NCBI GenBank assembly: GCA_020633495.1
Contig: JACKDR010000021.1
Span: 82,386-146,385 of the forward strand
Direction of reading: 5' to 3'
Origin: Kofleriaceae bacterium
GTDB taxonomy: Bacteria; Myxococcota_A; Polyangia; Haliangiales; Haliangiaceae
Length of the DNA: 64,000 nt
Part shown: piece by piece, positions 26,773 to 34,941 of the stretch
How positions within the stretch are numbered: position 1 is the stretch's first letter
How the letters are laid out: every line of letters begins with the position of its first letter
Notes under the pieces: generated by a model
Seen by the model: the letters and a program-made list of their open reading frames with translations, nothing else
Told to the model about the DNA's origin: nothing
The model's database searches: none
Program-made: the position numbers and the translations under genes

Positions 26773-27438
26773 TCACCCGAGCTTGATCGAGGCGGCGCTC
26801 ACCGTGACCTCGGTGCCCTGGATCTTGATGCTGCCGGTCGCGCCCAGCGTGATCGACGCGGCGCCCGCCTTCAGCTCGATCTGCTGGCCGCTGTCGTCGA
26901 GCGTCACCGACAGGCCGGCGCTGGTCTCGATCGCGATCCGCCCGCGCTGGTCGTCGAGCGTGACCGCGTGGCCACCGGCCGTGGTCAACGCGAGCTGCCG
27001 GTGCTGGTCGTCGAGCACGACCTGGTGTCCCCCCGCGGTGACCAGCGCGACTTGCCGGGTCGAGCTGCCGTCGTCGAGCAGCACCTGGTGGCCGGCCTTG
27101 GTGCGCCACAGCTTCTGATCCTGCTGCGCGTGGTCCTTGTGGGCCGGCGGCTGATCGGTGCCGTTGTACAGGCCGCCCAGCACCACCGGCTCGGCCATGT
27201 CGCCGTGCATGAACGCCAGCAGCACCTCGTCGCCGACCTCCGGGATCAGGACGACGCCGTAGCCGTTGCCGGCGTAGGGCTGGCACACCCGGCACCAGTC
27301 GCTGACCGTGCGATCGTCGAGCCAGGGGAACCGGACCTTGATGCGGCCCTCGTGGCCGGGATCCTCGTTGTCCTCGACCAGCCCGACGCTGAGGCCGTAG
27401 AGCCGGCGATCCAGCGACTTGACCCGGTAGGCGTTCAT
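26773..27438 (-). CDS. Baseplate assembly protein V / central spike (gpV-like)
   Basis: The 221-residue protein has an N-terminal OB-fold-like gpV domain: YGLSVGLVEDNEDPGHEGRI, KVRFPWLDD, WCRVCQPYAGNGYG, and the conserved IPEVGDEVLLAF(M)HGD plus PVVLGGLYNG. A regular beta-helix made from five roughly 20-residue repeats with 'AGHxVxLDD' cores (about residues 115-215) follows, ending in SIKIQGTEVTVSAASIKLG. This is the trimeric needle of VgrG/gp5-type spikes with its usual repeating prism. No catalytic domain is fused and no PAAR tip gene was found nearby, so the needle may be self-capped. Confidence 0.88.
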   Translation of the reverse strand: MNAYRVKSLDRRLYGLSVGLVEDNEDPGHEGRIKVRFPWLDDRTVSDWCRVCQPYAGNGYGVVLIPEVGDEVLLAFMHGDMAEPVVLGGLYNGTDQPPAHKDHAQQDQKLWRTKAGHQVLLDDGSSTRQVALVTAGGHQVVLDDQHRQLALTTAGGHAVTLDDQRGRIAIETSAGLSVTLDDSGQQIELKAGAASITLGATGSIKIQGTEVTVSAASIKLG

Positions 27439-28601
27439 CGCGGCTGCTCCTCTTCGCGCATGCGCTCGACGTCGAACGAGCTGCTGTAGCCACCGCTGCC
27501 GAAGACGTGCTCGGCCTTGGTCACCGTGTAGTCACCGCGGAACCGGGTGCCCAGGCCCTCGAGCCGCACCAGCACGCCGGGCCGCAGCTCGGGGTTGCCC
27601 ATCGCCTCGCCGGTGCCGGTCAGGAACTCGTTGGCGGTCCGCTCGAGCAGGCCGATCGCGAGCTCGCGCGCCGCCGCCTGGGTCAGCGCGACCTGGTCGA
27701 CGATCCGCTCCTCCTTGGCGCCCAGCTTGTCGACGATCTCGAGGCCGGTGCGGCCCTTGCCGCCGGTGCGCGGCAGATCCTCGAGCGCGGCGGTGTACTT
27801 GATCGGCTGCTTGGTCGCGGGGTCCCAGCCACGCACCGTGACCTTGCTGACCAGGCGCCCGACGGTGAGCCGCGGCGTGAACGCGCGCAGCGACTCGCCC
27901 CAGCGGTAGGTCAGGACCTCGACCGGCCGGCCGTCGCGGCCGTCCTTGGGCCGGATGAAGAACAGCGTCGGGGTCCGGCCGTCGCCCCGGGTGCCGACGT
28001 AGCAGTCGAAGCCGACCACCTTGGCTCGCTGCAGCAGGAACTCGAGGTCGTCCTGATCCTTCTGCTGCACGATCGGGTGCTCGGGGCCCTCGCGGGTGGC
28101 CTCGAGCTGCAGGCCGTGGCGGCTCGCGATCTCCTGCGCGATCTGCCAGTCCTGCTTGCGCAGGTACTGCTTGGGCGTGCCGTCGCCGGGCTTGAAGCGG
28201 CGCAGCCGGCCCAGGCCGTCGACGCCGGTGATCGCGATGGTCGGCAGCCCCGACTCGGGGAAGCTCGGCGACAGCGTCGTGATGTCGCCGACCAGCATCG
28301 TCCGCAGCTGGCCGGCGTAGCCCATCTCGACGACGATCGAGCCGCCGACGTCGAGCAGCGTGCTGTCGGAGTACTTGAACGCCGTGACCTCCTGGGCCCG
28401 GCTCAGCCCGCCCTTGCCGGGGTCGACGTTGGCCAGGACGATCGAGAAGCCGGCCAGCTCGTCGCGCTGCAGCGTCACCCGCAGCTCCTGGACGTCCTGC
28501 AGCACGGCGTCGGACAGGGCGCGACCGCCGACGCTGACCCGGATCGCCGGGGCGTAGGCCTCGGCCCCGGGCTGGACCAGGCGGCGCGCCGATCCGGTCA
28601 C
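27435..28601 (-). CDS. Phage late control D (gpD-like) spike hub protein
   Basis: A 388-residue gpD-family protein: an AIRVSVGGRAL opening, a SIVLANVDPG turn and a long beta-rich body, with conserved GDITTLSPSFPESG, QDDLEFLLQRAKVVGFDCYV and RGWDPATKQPI segments. The late-control D domain trimerises with gpV to form the hub at the centre of the baseplate, carrying the tube above. Here gpD and gpV are separate genes, unlike VgrG fusions. It starts at GTG 28601, overlapping the LysM gene stop (GTGA). The next gene also overlaps by 4 bases. Confidence 0.88.
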   Translation of the reverse strand: MTGSARRLVQPGAEAYAPAIRVSVGGRALSDAVLQDVQELRVTLQRDELAGFSIVLANVDPGKGGLSRAQEVTAFKYSDSTLLDVGGSIVVEMGYAGQLRTMLVGDITTLSPSFPESGLPTIAITGVDGLGRLRRFKPGDGTPKQYLRKQDWQIAQEIASRHGLQLEATREGPEHPIVQQKDQDDLEFLLQRAKVVGFDCYVGTRGDGRTPTLFFIRPKDGRDGRPVEVLTYRWGESLRAFTPRLTVGRLVSKVTVRGWDPATKQPIKYTAALEDLPRTGGKGRTGLEIVDKLGAKEERIVDQVALTQAAARELAIGLLERTANEFLTGTGEAMGNPELRPGVLVRLEGLGTRFRGDYTVTKAEHVFGSGGYSSSFDVERMREEEQPR

Positions 28602-29296
28602 GACACCCTCGGCAGGATCAGGACCGTGCCCGCCTGCAGCCGGCCCGGCTCGTCGAGGTCGTTGGCGCGGGCGATGCGCCGCCACTGCCGCGGATCGCCG
28701 TACGCCTGCTCGGCGATCCGGCTCAACGTGTCGTTGCGGCGCACCACGTACGCCTTCTCGACGTCGGGCGAGCTGGTCGGGAACCGCTCGACCTGATCCT
28801 CGACCGTCGTCCACTCCTTGAGCGCGATCGACAGCTTGGCGCGCAGCGGCACGCCCTCGGCGGAGAACAGCGTGTAGGTGACGTTGAGGCTCTCGACCAC
28901 GCCGACGAACTCGTGGTGGGCGCGGCCCTGCCCCGGCGTGTCCCACGGACCGTTCCACACCAGCCGCACCACCGGCGGCGCGTGCAGCTCGCGGTCGACG
29001 TTCATCAGGCCGCGGATCGCGTCGACGTAGGTGCGCCGGACGTCCTCGAGGGTGTCCGAGGTGTCGACCAGGGCCTCGAAGCTGAGCTTCTCGCTGGCGC
29101 CGCGGACGTACTGGATCGGCGGCGCCACCAGCCCGGGGATGGGCACCTCGGCGAAGGTGTTCTGCTTGGCGAGCTGCAGCTCGGTGGGGTTGAAGCGCAG
29201 CGGGATGCGCTTGTCGGGCAGGTCGGCGCCGCCGCGCACGACCTCGAGGTAGGCCTTGTGCTCGAACCGCGCGGCGGCCGCCTGCACCGGGTTCAC
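28598..29296 (-). CDS. LysM-domain baseplate adaptor (Pvc7-like)
   Basis: The 232-residue protein has a non-LysM N-terminal domain (about residues 1-170; LRFNPTELQLAKQNTFAEVP and QYVRGASEKLSFEALVDTSD are typical) and a C-terminal LysM motif (about 183-232; YVVRRNDTLSRIAEQAYGDP...WRRIARAND...GTVLILPRVS). In eCIS and phages, LysM adaptors of this build sit between tube and spike hub. Here LysM is a protein-binding module inside the particle, not a peptidoglycan anchor, as there is no signal peptide. It starts at GTG 29296 and overlaps both neighbours by 4 bases. Confidence 0.88.
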   Translation of the reverse strand: MNPVQAAAARFEHKAYLEVVRGGADLPDKRIPLRFNPTELQLAKQNTFAEVPIPGLVAPPIQYVRGASEKLSFEALVDTSDTLEDVRRTYVDAIRGLMNVDRELHAPPVVRLVWNGPWDTPGQGRAHHEFVGVVESLNVTYTLFSAEGVPLRAKLSIALKEWTTVEDQVERFPTSSPDVEKAYVVRRNDTLSRIAEQAYGDPRQWRRIARANDLDEPGRLQAGTVLILPRVS

Positions 29297-29478
29297 CGAT
29301 CACCTCCGTAGTGGCGATCGCCGACGACGCGGTCGGCCTCGAGGGCGGCGTGGCGGCCGCGCTGCGCCTGCTGCCGCCGGCTCCACTCGTTGACGTACTT
29401 CTCGAACAGGCGCACGAACTGCTGCTCGTCGTCGCCGACGACGTCGAAGTGGACCTCGAGCAGCTCGATCCGGATCAC
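29293..29478 (-). CDS. Small eCIS protein (Pvc6-sized)
   Basis: The 61-residue protein starts at GTG 29478 and overlaps tube B and LysM genes by 4 bases each, so it is part of the translated operon. IRIELLEVHFDVVGDDEQQF predicts a strand-rich N-terminus, and FVRLFEKYVNEWSRR an amphipathic helix with a basic C-terminus. Photorhabdus-type clusters have a small gene in the same place (Pvc6). I recognise the position and size, not the family, so equivalence is inferred. Confidence 0.7.
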   Translation of the reverse strand: MIRIELLEVHFDVVGDDEQQFVRLFEKYVNEWSRRQQAQRGRHAALEADRVVGDRHYGGDR

Positions 29479-30029
29479 GGCGCGCTCCCCAGCCGACCCA
29501 GCCCGCCGGCGGTGGTGGGCGGCAGCGGCACCGCCTCGAGCCCCTGGTGGGCGATCTCGAGGCCGTCGATCGCGACCGCGCTCTGGTTGGCGTTGAGCTC
29601 GGGGCCCATCCACTTGGCGGCCAGGGCGCCGCGGAACACCCACGCGATCGCCGGGCCGCCGGTCTCGTCGCACAGGACGATCGCGCCGTCGCGGCGCGCG
29701 CCCAGCGACCGGGTCAGCCCGGCGCGATACCAGACCCACAGCGCCAGGTCGCGGACCACGCCGCGCCGCAGGGTCAGGCGGCCCCAGCTGTGGCGGACCG
29801 GCAGCTGGTGGACGTAGTCGTTGATCCCGCCCTCGGCGTACGGCATGACCTCGAGCTCGCCGCCCAGCCCCTTGACCTCGGCGAACGCGCCGACCGCCAT
29901 CGTGGGGATCAGGATCGCCTGCGCCGCCGGCAGGTAGGCGTCGGTCGGATCGAGGGTGACGAAGAAGCTGTACGCGGGCAGCGGCTCCTCGATCTGGGTG
30001 ATCCCGGAGAGGGCCTGCAACAGGGTCAC
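29475..30029 (-). CDS. eCIS inner tube protein B (gp19-like)
   Basis: The 184-residue protein belongs to the T4 gp19-like tail-tube family: VGAFAEVKGLGGELEVMPYA, 'GGINDYVHQLPVRHSWGRLT LRRGV' (conserved 'LP-G-x-x-x-x-x-x-x-LKRG'), ALWVWYRAGL and WVFRGALAAKWMGPELNANQ. It has a longer N-terminus (about 45 residues) than tube A, containing an FFVTLDPTDAYLP strand. Pvc5-type baseplate-proximal tube subunits likewise differ from the main tube protein, so this copy may form the first ring above the hub. GTG start at 30029 with 4-base overlaps. Confidence 0.88.
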   Translation of the reverse strand: MTLLQALSGITQIEEPLPAYSFFVTLDPTDAYLPAAQAILIPTMAVGAFAEVKGLGGELEVMPYAEGGINDYVHQLPVRHSWGRLTLRRGVVRDLALWVWYRAGLTRSLGARRDGAIVLCDETGGPAIAWVFRGALAAKWMGPELNANQSAVAIDGLEIAHQGLEAVPLPPTTAGGLGRLGSAP

Positions 30030-31507
30030 GGCAGCACCTCCAGCGCGCCGTCGCGGCTGAGCGCGACCCGCAGCTCGATCATCTCCATCGGCACCGCCGG
30101 CGCCACGCCGATCAGGCACACGCAGCGACCGCGCTCGACCTCGTCGGGCGGGTTGGTCTCGAGGTCGCACTGCACGGTGAAGGCCTCGTCGGCGGCGGCG
30201 CCGGCGAGCGCGCCGCTGCGCCAGGCCTCGAGCAGCACCGAGGTCACGGCGCGGACGAACTGGAACCACAGCGCCGGGCCGTTGCCCTCGAAGACCAGCG
30301 GCTCGGCGACCTTGCGGAGGGCGCGGACCAGGCGGTGCAACAGGCGGCGGTGCGCGACCCAGCGGCGGTCGGGGCGCGGATCGAGGGTGCGCCCACCCAT
30401 CGCCGCGTAGCCGAGGCCGGGCACGCAGCGCACCAGATCGACGCCGGCCTCGTTGAGCACGGCGTACTCCGCCGGCGACGCCTCGGCCTCGAGATCGACG
30501 ACGCCGAGCAGCGGCTCGTTGGCCGGGGTGTGGTGGGCGCCGCGCCGGCGGTCGAGGGCGCTGATCATCCCGGCGACGTGGCCGCACGGCGGGATCGTGC
30601 GCAGCGGCCGGTGCACGCCGCCGAGCGGATCGTCGACGCGCAGCCACGGGTGGTAGTGCGCGCCGGCCCGCCAGGGCACGTCGTCGAGCGCGTCGGCGGT
30701 GCGGCCGAGCCCGGCCTCGAGCCAGTCCGCGATCAGCTGGTCGGCGTGCCACGGCCGGCCCCCGCGATCGCGAGGCGCGTCGATCAGGACCAGGCGATCG
30801 TGCAGCGCCTCGGCCTGGCCGAGCAGCGTCGTGACGATGCGCGCGACGTCGAGCCCGGGCTCGGCGTGCAGATCCGGCAGCGCGATCAGCGCGACGTCGG
30901 GCTCGTCGACCAGCCGGTCGGCGGCGCCGAGGTAGGCGTCGGTGTCGGGCGCGACGTCGTCGCCGGCCCACGCGAGTCGCACCAGCTCGGATCGCGCGGC
31001 CACCGCCTCGGGGAGCCTCTCCACCGGCAGGCCGAGCAGCGCCTCGGCCGGCGCGCCGCGCGGCCGGACCACGACGTCGACCTCGGGCGCGAACGCCGCG
31101 CCCTCGCGGCGCCAGCCGACCTCGACCTCGAGGCCGCGCGCCCACGCGCCTGGGCTGGTCGCCGCGACCACGACGCCCGCGACCGGCCAGGCCCACATCG
31201 GCGGCGCCGGCGTCCACCCGGCGGTCGCGGTGGCCGGCGCGCCGCCGGCGACCCGGACCACGAACGCGGTGGTGCCGCCGTTCTCGAAGTAGCCGCGCAC
31301 CGCGTACGGCGTGTGCGACGCGCCGTCGAGGCCGCCGAACACCGCCTGGTAGGCACGCCAGCCCTCGACCCGCACCGCCTCGCCGACCGGCCCCCGGTGG
31401 GTCGGCCCGACGAACGCGGCGACGTCGCTGCGCAGCGGCGTCGGCGCGGGCGGCGGACGCACCGCGATGAAGCGGACGCCCGGCGGGACGGGGGTCGGCG
31501 TGGTCAC
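30026..31507 (-). CDS. eCIS tail sheath protein B
   Basis: The 493-residue sheath protein, shorter than sheath A, retains the N-terminal 'SDVAAFVGPTHRGPVGEAVR' and 'YAVRGYFENGGTTAFVVRVA' motifs. It also has 'RTIPPCGHVAGMISALDRRRG' with HHTPANEPL, and the C-terminal 'FTVQCDLETNPPDEVERGRC' plus 'CLIGVAPAVPMEMIELRVAL' handshake region. The large inserted surface domain of sheath A is missing. Such minor sheath paralogues (Pvc3/4-like) usually form specialised rings at the baseplate end. GTG start at 31507; 4-base overlap with both tube genes. Confidence 0.9.
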   Translation of the reverse strand: MTTPTPVPPGVRFIAVRPPPAPTPLRSDVAAFVGPTHRGPVGEAVRVEGWRAYQAVFGGLDGASHTPYAVRGYFENGGTTAFVVRVAGGAPATATAGWTPAPPMWAWPVAGVVVAATSPGAWARGLEVEVGWRREGAAFAPEVDVVVRPRGAPAEALLGLPVERLPEAVAARSELVRLAWAGDDVAPDTDAYLGAADRLVDEPDVALIALPDLHAEPGLDVARIVTTLLGQAEALHDRLVLIDAPRDRGGRPWHADQLIADWLEAGLGRTADALDDVPWRAGAHYHPWLRVDDPLGGVHRPLRTIPPCGHVAGMISALDRRRGAHHTPANEPLLGVVDLEAEASPAEYAVLNEAGVDLVRCVPGLGYAAMGGRTLDPRPDRRWVAHRRLLHRLVRALRKVAEPLVFEGNGPALWFQFVRAVTSVLLEAWRSGALAGAAADEAFTVQCDLETNPPDEVERGRCVCLIGVAPAVPMEMIELRVALSRDGALEVLP

Positions 31508-31974
31508 ACCGTCTGCCCGTCGATCTCGAGGCGCTCGATCTGGATCTCCAGGGTCTCGAGCGCGACCTCGCTGTTCTTGGCGTTGAACGACGGCCCGGTG
31601 TACTTCGACGCCCACGCCCGGGTCAGGTTCCAGCGCATGACCTCCTGCCCGGCCTCGTTCTTGAGGATGATCGAGCCGTCGGTGCGCAGGTTGCCGTAGT
31701 CGCCGGTGACGCCGCGCCGGATCCAGTTCCACAGCGCGAGGTCGCCGATCACGCCACGCTTGAGCGTGACCGCCTTGTACTTGGCGAGCCCGGGCAGCTT
31801 GCGGTGGCGCATCTCCTCCGAGCCGTTGCGATACTCGATCGCGACGACCTCGGCCTCGAGGCCCGAGACCTCCGCGAACGAGCCCCGCACCGCGGTGCCG
31901 TCGTCGCTGACGCCGGTGAGGATGACCTCGAAGTTGAAGCCCCCGTAGGGGTCGTTGCGATAGACCAGTGCCAT
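31504..31974 (-). CDS. eCIS inner tube protein A (gp19-like, Pvc1-type)
   Basis: The 156-residue tail-tube family protein is colinear with Pvc1/Afp1: YGGFNFEVILTGVSDDGTAV, SFAEVSGLEAEVVAIEYRNG, 'KLPGLAKYKAVTLKRGVIGD', LWNWIRRGV, WNLTRAWASKYTGPSFNAKN and the C-terminal VALETLEIQIERLEI. It is closer to the family norm than tube B and is probably the major tube subunit. The ribosome-binding site GAGGAG lies before ATG 31974. It sits 22 bases after the sheath A stop, a short gap that is one of the few non-overlapping junctions in the operon. Confidence 0.92.
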   Translation of the reverse strand: MALVYRNDPYGGFNFEVILTGVSDDGTAVRGSFAEVSGLEAEVVAIEYRNGSEEMRHRKLPGLAKYKAVTLKRGVIGDLALWNWIRRGVTGDYGNLRTDGSIILKNEAGQEVMRWNLTRAWASKYTGPSFNAKNSEVALETLEIQIERLEIDGQTV

Positions 31975-31996
31975 CGGTCATCTCCTCGGTGCGGGC

Positions 31997-34276
31997 TCAG
32001 GCCTGGGCCTTGGACTCCAGCGTCTTCTGCTGGATCCGGAAGATCACGAACTCGGCCGGCTTGACCGGCGCGATGCCGATCACGCAGATCAGCCGGCCAT
32101 TGTCGATGTCGTCCTGCGACATCGTCGAGTGATCGCAGCGGACGAAGAACGCCTCGTCGGCCTTGCCGCCCTGCAGCGCGCCGCCCCGCCACACGCTGGT
32201 GAGGAAGTTGCTCACCGACTGCCGGACCCGGGCCCAGGTCGGCTCGTCGTTGGGCTCGAAGACCACCCACTGGGTGCCCTCGTCGATGCTCTCCTCGACG
32301 AAGATGAACAGGCGCCGGACGCTGACGTACTTCCACGCCATGTCCGAGGTCAGGCACCGCGCCCCCCACACCCGGGTGCCCCGGTTGGGGAAGAAGCGCA
32401 GCGCGTTGATCGCCTTGGGGTTGAGCATGTCCTGCTCGCGCTTGGTGATCTCGAGCTGCAGGCCGTGCTTGCCGTTGCTCTGGTCGATGCCGCGGATGAC
32501 CTCGTTGGCGGGCGCCTTGTGGACGCCGCGCTCGACGTCGACCCGGGCGTAGATGCCGGCGACGTGCGCCGACGGCGCGACGTCGACGGTCTTGCTCGCG
32601 AACGGGTCGCGGACCGCGATCCACGGCCAGTACAACGCGGCGTACTTGGTGTCGAACGGCTCCCGCCAGGCCCGGACCTTGTCGGGGGTGTCGACCTGGC
32701 GCGGCGGATCGATCACGGCGAACCGGTCCTGCAGGGCCTCGCAGTGCTGGATCAGCGCCGCGTGGACCACGCTCGAGGTCACCCCCGGCACCAGGCAGAT
32801 CGAGATCTCGTCGACGTCCTCGAGCGCGAGGATCCCGGTGCGCTTGCCGGGGCCGCCGTCGGCGCCGACGAAGTCGTCGACCTTGAGCGACGCCAGGTTG
32901 TCGTCGCCGCCGGCGCTCAGCGCGACCCGCCCGCCCGAGCCGCGGATCGCGGTGCCTGGATCGGTCCTCGGCAGGTCGCCGAGCAGGAAGATGTCCGGCA
33001 TCGCGCCCCGCACGCGCACCAGCCCGGAGGCGGCGGCGAGCCGGGTCGGCAGGAAGCTGGCGCTGGGCTCGGCGCCGCGGCTGACCCGCAGCCCCTGCAG
33101 CGCCTCCGAGGTGCCGGCGTAGGCGGCCGAGACGTCGAGCTCGATCAGGCGGATCCGGTGGCCCTCGAGCAGCAGCACGGCGTCGGGGATCGCGTCGACC
33201 AGCTCGACGCTGCGCCCTTGCGGCGCCGCCTTGACCCGGGAGAAGTGCTTGGCGGTGCCGCTGTCGACCTCGACCAGGGCGTCCTGGTAGAGCGACGCCG
33301 CGCCCCAGACGTCGACGATCGCCTTGGCGGTGCCGGCGCCGGCGCGCTTGACGAACGGCAGCCGGCGCACCTGGGTGCCACTCGGCTGGGTCAGCGGGCG
33401 GTCGAGCGTGAGCTGGCCGGCCGCCGGCGCCGCGGCGAGCTGGTAGCGCGCGCCGGCGATCTCGACCCAGTCGCCCTGCGCGAAGTCGGCGGTGCTCGCG
33501 ACGTCGATCACGGCGACGTTGGCGGCGTCGGTGGTGGTGTCGGTGACCGGCCGCTTCTCGGCGGGGTCGGCCAGCAGGTTGAGGCTGGCGGCCACCATGG
33601 GCTTGACCACGACGCTGACGCTCTTGCCCCAGGCGCCGGCGGCGCTGGCCTCGAGGTCGACCGCGACGCCGGGCGCCGGCGTCGCCGGCAGGCCGCGCAC
33701 GACGACGAAGTCGCGCCCGGCGACGACGTCGAGCGGCAGCCCGGGGGCGGCGAAGGTGACCTCCTGCTTCTGGTCGTCGTAGCCCTGGACCGCGAGGTCG
33801 GGGGCCTGGGCGACGCCGTTGACCACCAGCGTCAGCGCGGTGCCGGTGGCGACACCGATCAGGTGCTCGAGCTTGAGCACCAGGCCGCCGGCCTTGGCCG
33901 GCCCGCTGACCATCGGCGACACGCCGCTGGCCAGCTGCAGCGACGCCTTGGTCGCGCCGCTGGCGACGGCGCGGCGCACGTACAGGCGCTGGCCACCGTT
34001 GTCGAAGAAGCCCTTGACCGCGAGCGGGAAGCTCCAGAACTCGCCGAGCTCGGCGTCCGCCGACCACTTGCGCCGGGTCGCGTCGTCGACCGTGACCGCG
34101 CCGCCGAACTGGCGCTGGAAGTCGGCGAAGCTGGTGACCAGCACCGGCTTGCCCTGATCGGGGCCTCGCGCGGTCACCCCGACCGCGCCCGCGGTGGACG
34201 TGCTCACGCCTTCGATCGGCTTGGGACCGGCGTCGATCTCCTCGACGTAGACTCCGGGGCTCAGGTACTCGGGCAT
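31997..34276 (-). CDS. eCIS major tail sheath protein A
   Basis: The 759-residue sheath begins MPEYLSPGVYVEEIDAG and continues with GPKPIEGVSTSTAGAVG, the standard opening of phage and eCIS sheaths. Motifs FPLAVKGFFDNGGQRLYVRR, 'DRFAVIDPPR', WPWIAVRDPF, VAPSAHVAGIYARVDVERGV, HKAPANEVIRGI, LRFFPNRGTRVWGARCL and the C-terminal 'FFVRCDHSTMSQDDIDNGRL' are all present. An inserted domain of about 300 residues (roughly 120-420) makes it larger than compact sheaths; such inserts decorate the particle surface. GAGG lies before ATG 34276. It should form the main contractile sheath around tube A. Confidence 0.95.
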   Translation of the reverse strand: MPEYLSPGVYVEEIDAGPKPIEGVSTSTAGAVGVTARGPDQGKPVLVTSFADFQRQFGGAVTVDDATRRKWSADAELGEFWSFPLAVKGFFDNGGQRLYVRRAVASGATKASLQLASGVSPMVSGPAKAGGLVLKLEHLIGVATGTALTLVVNGVAQAPDLAVQGYDDQKQEVTFAAPGLPLDVVAGRDFVVVRGLPATPAPGVAVDLEASAAGAWGKSVSVVVKPMVAASLNLLADPAEKRPVTDTTTDAANVAVIDVASTADFAQGDWVEIAGARYQLAAAPAAGQLTLDRPLTQPSGTQVRRLPFVKRAGAGTAKAIVDVWGAASLYQDALVEVDSGTAKHFSRVKAAPQGRSVELVDAIPDAVLLLEGHRIRLIELDVSAAYAGTSEALQGLRVSRGAEPSASFLPTRLAAASGLVRVRGAMPDIFLLGDLPRTDPGTAIRGSGGRVALSAGGDDNLASLKVDDFVGADGGPGKRTGILALEDVDEISICLVPGVTSSVVHAALIQHCEALQDRFAVIDPPRQVDTPDKVRAWREPFDTKYAALYWPWIAVRDPFASKTVDVAPSAHVAGIYARVDVERGVHKAPANEVIRGIDQSNGKHGLQLEITKREQDMLNPKAINALRFFPNRGTRVWGARCLTSDMAWKYVSVRRLFIFVEESIDEGTQWVVFEPNDEPTWARVRQSVSNFLTSVWRGGALQGGKADEAFFVRCDHSTMSQDDIDNGRLICVIGIAPVKPAEFVIFRIQQKTLESKAQA

Positions 34277-34290
34277 CGCGATCCTCGCTG

Positions 34291-34941
34291 TCAGGTGAGG
34301 GTGAAGACGACCTGGGCGCGGAGCTCGTCGGGGACCGTCACCGGGAACGTCCCGGTGCGACCGTCGAGCGCCGCGACGTCGATGAGGGACATGCCGACCG
34401 GTGCGCGTGGCAGCGGCAGCGCGAACTCGCCGTCGCGCTCGGTCAGGACCTGGAGCTGGTCGAACTCGACCAGCGCGGTCGCGACCGGCGACGCGTCGGG
34501 GTTGACGACGTAGCCGCGCAGCACCGGCCCGCGCGCGTCGATCGGGTGAGCCGGGCGCGGCAACAGGGCGACGGCGAGCGGGCCCGCGGGCAGCACCGCG
34601 GGCGGCGTCGACGCGTCCCACGGGTGCACCGTGGCGACCTCGCCGTCCTTGAGCTCCCACAGGTACCGCGGCTGGTACAGCTCGGCGTCGACGCGCACGC
34701 GGTAGTCGCGCGGCGCCCGGCCGCGGGCGTCGACGTGACGCTCGAGGTACGGGTAGAACGCCAGGCCCGGGCGCAGCCAGCGCGGCGCGCGCCCGGTGTC
34801 GTGCCAGCCACCGGCGCCGTCGTCGACGTCGAGGGACATCGTCACGCGGCCCCGCGGCGGCCGGCCGTCGTGCTCGTGGAAGACGCGGACCGTGAGGCCG
34901 GCGTACAGGTCGCGACGCTCGATCTCGAGCCAGTCGGTCAC
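34291..34941 (-). CDS. eCIS-associated carboxypeptidase-regulatory-like protein
   Basis: The 216-residue protein has no signal peptide. Its N-terminal half is unrecognised (EIERRDLYAGLTVRVFHEHD, RYLWELKDGEVATVHPWDAS). The C-terminal about 75 residues are a transthyretin-like carboxypeptidase-regulatory fold: LRGYVVNPDASPVATALVEF, then a DGEFALPLP turn and FPVTVPD. Single immunoglobulin-like domains of this type are found as accessory parts of contractile particles. It starts at GTG 34941 with a 4-base overlap with the DUF4255 gene. A role as capping or sheath-attached accessory is inferred from position between the terminator-like and sheath genes. Confidence 0.68.
   Translation of the reverse strand: MTDWLEIERRDLYAGLTVRVFHEHDGRPPRGRVTMSLDVDDGAGGWHDTGRAPRWLRPGLAFYPYLERHVDARGRAPRDYRVRVDAELYQPRYLWELKDGEVATVHPWDASTPPAVLPAGPLAVALLPRPAHPIDARGPVLRGYVVNPDASPVATALVEFDQLQVLTERDGEFALPLPRAPVGMSLIDVAALDGRTGTFPVTVPDELRAQVVFTLT

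Noticed and set aside
26773..27438. PAAR or lysozyme domain in the spike
   Set aside because: Only gpV-like OB and beta-repeat segments are visible; no PAAR motif or catalytic residues.
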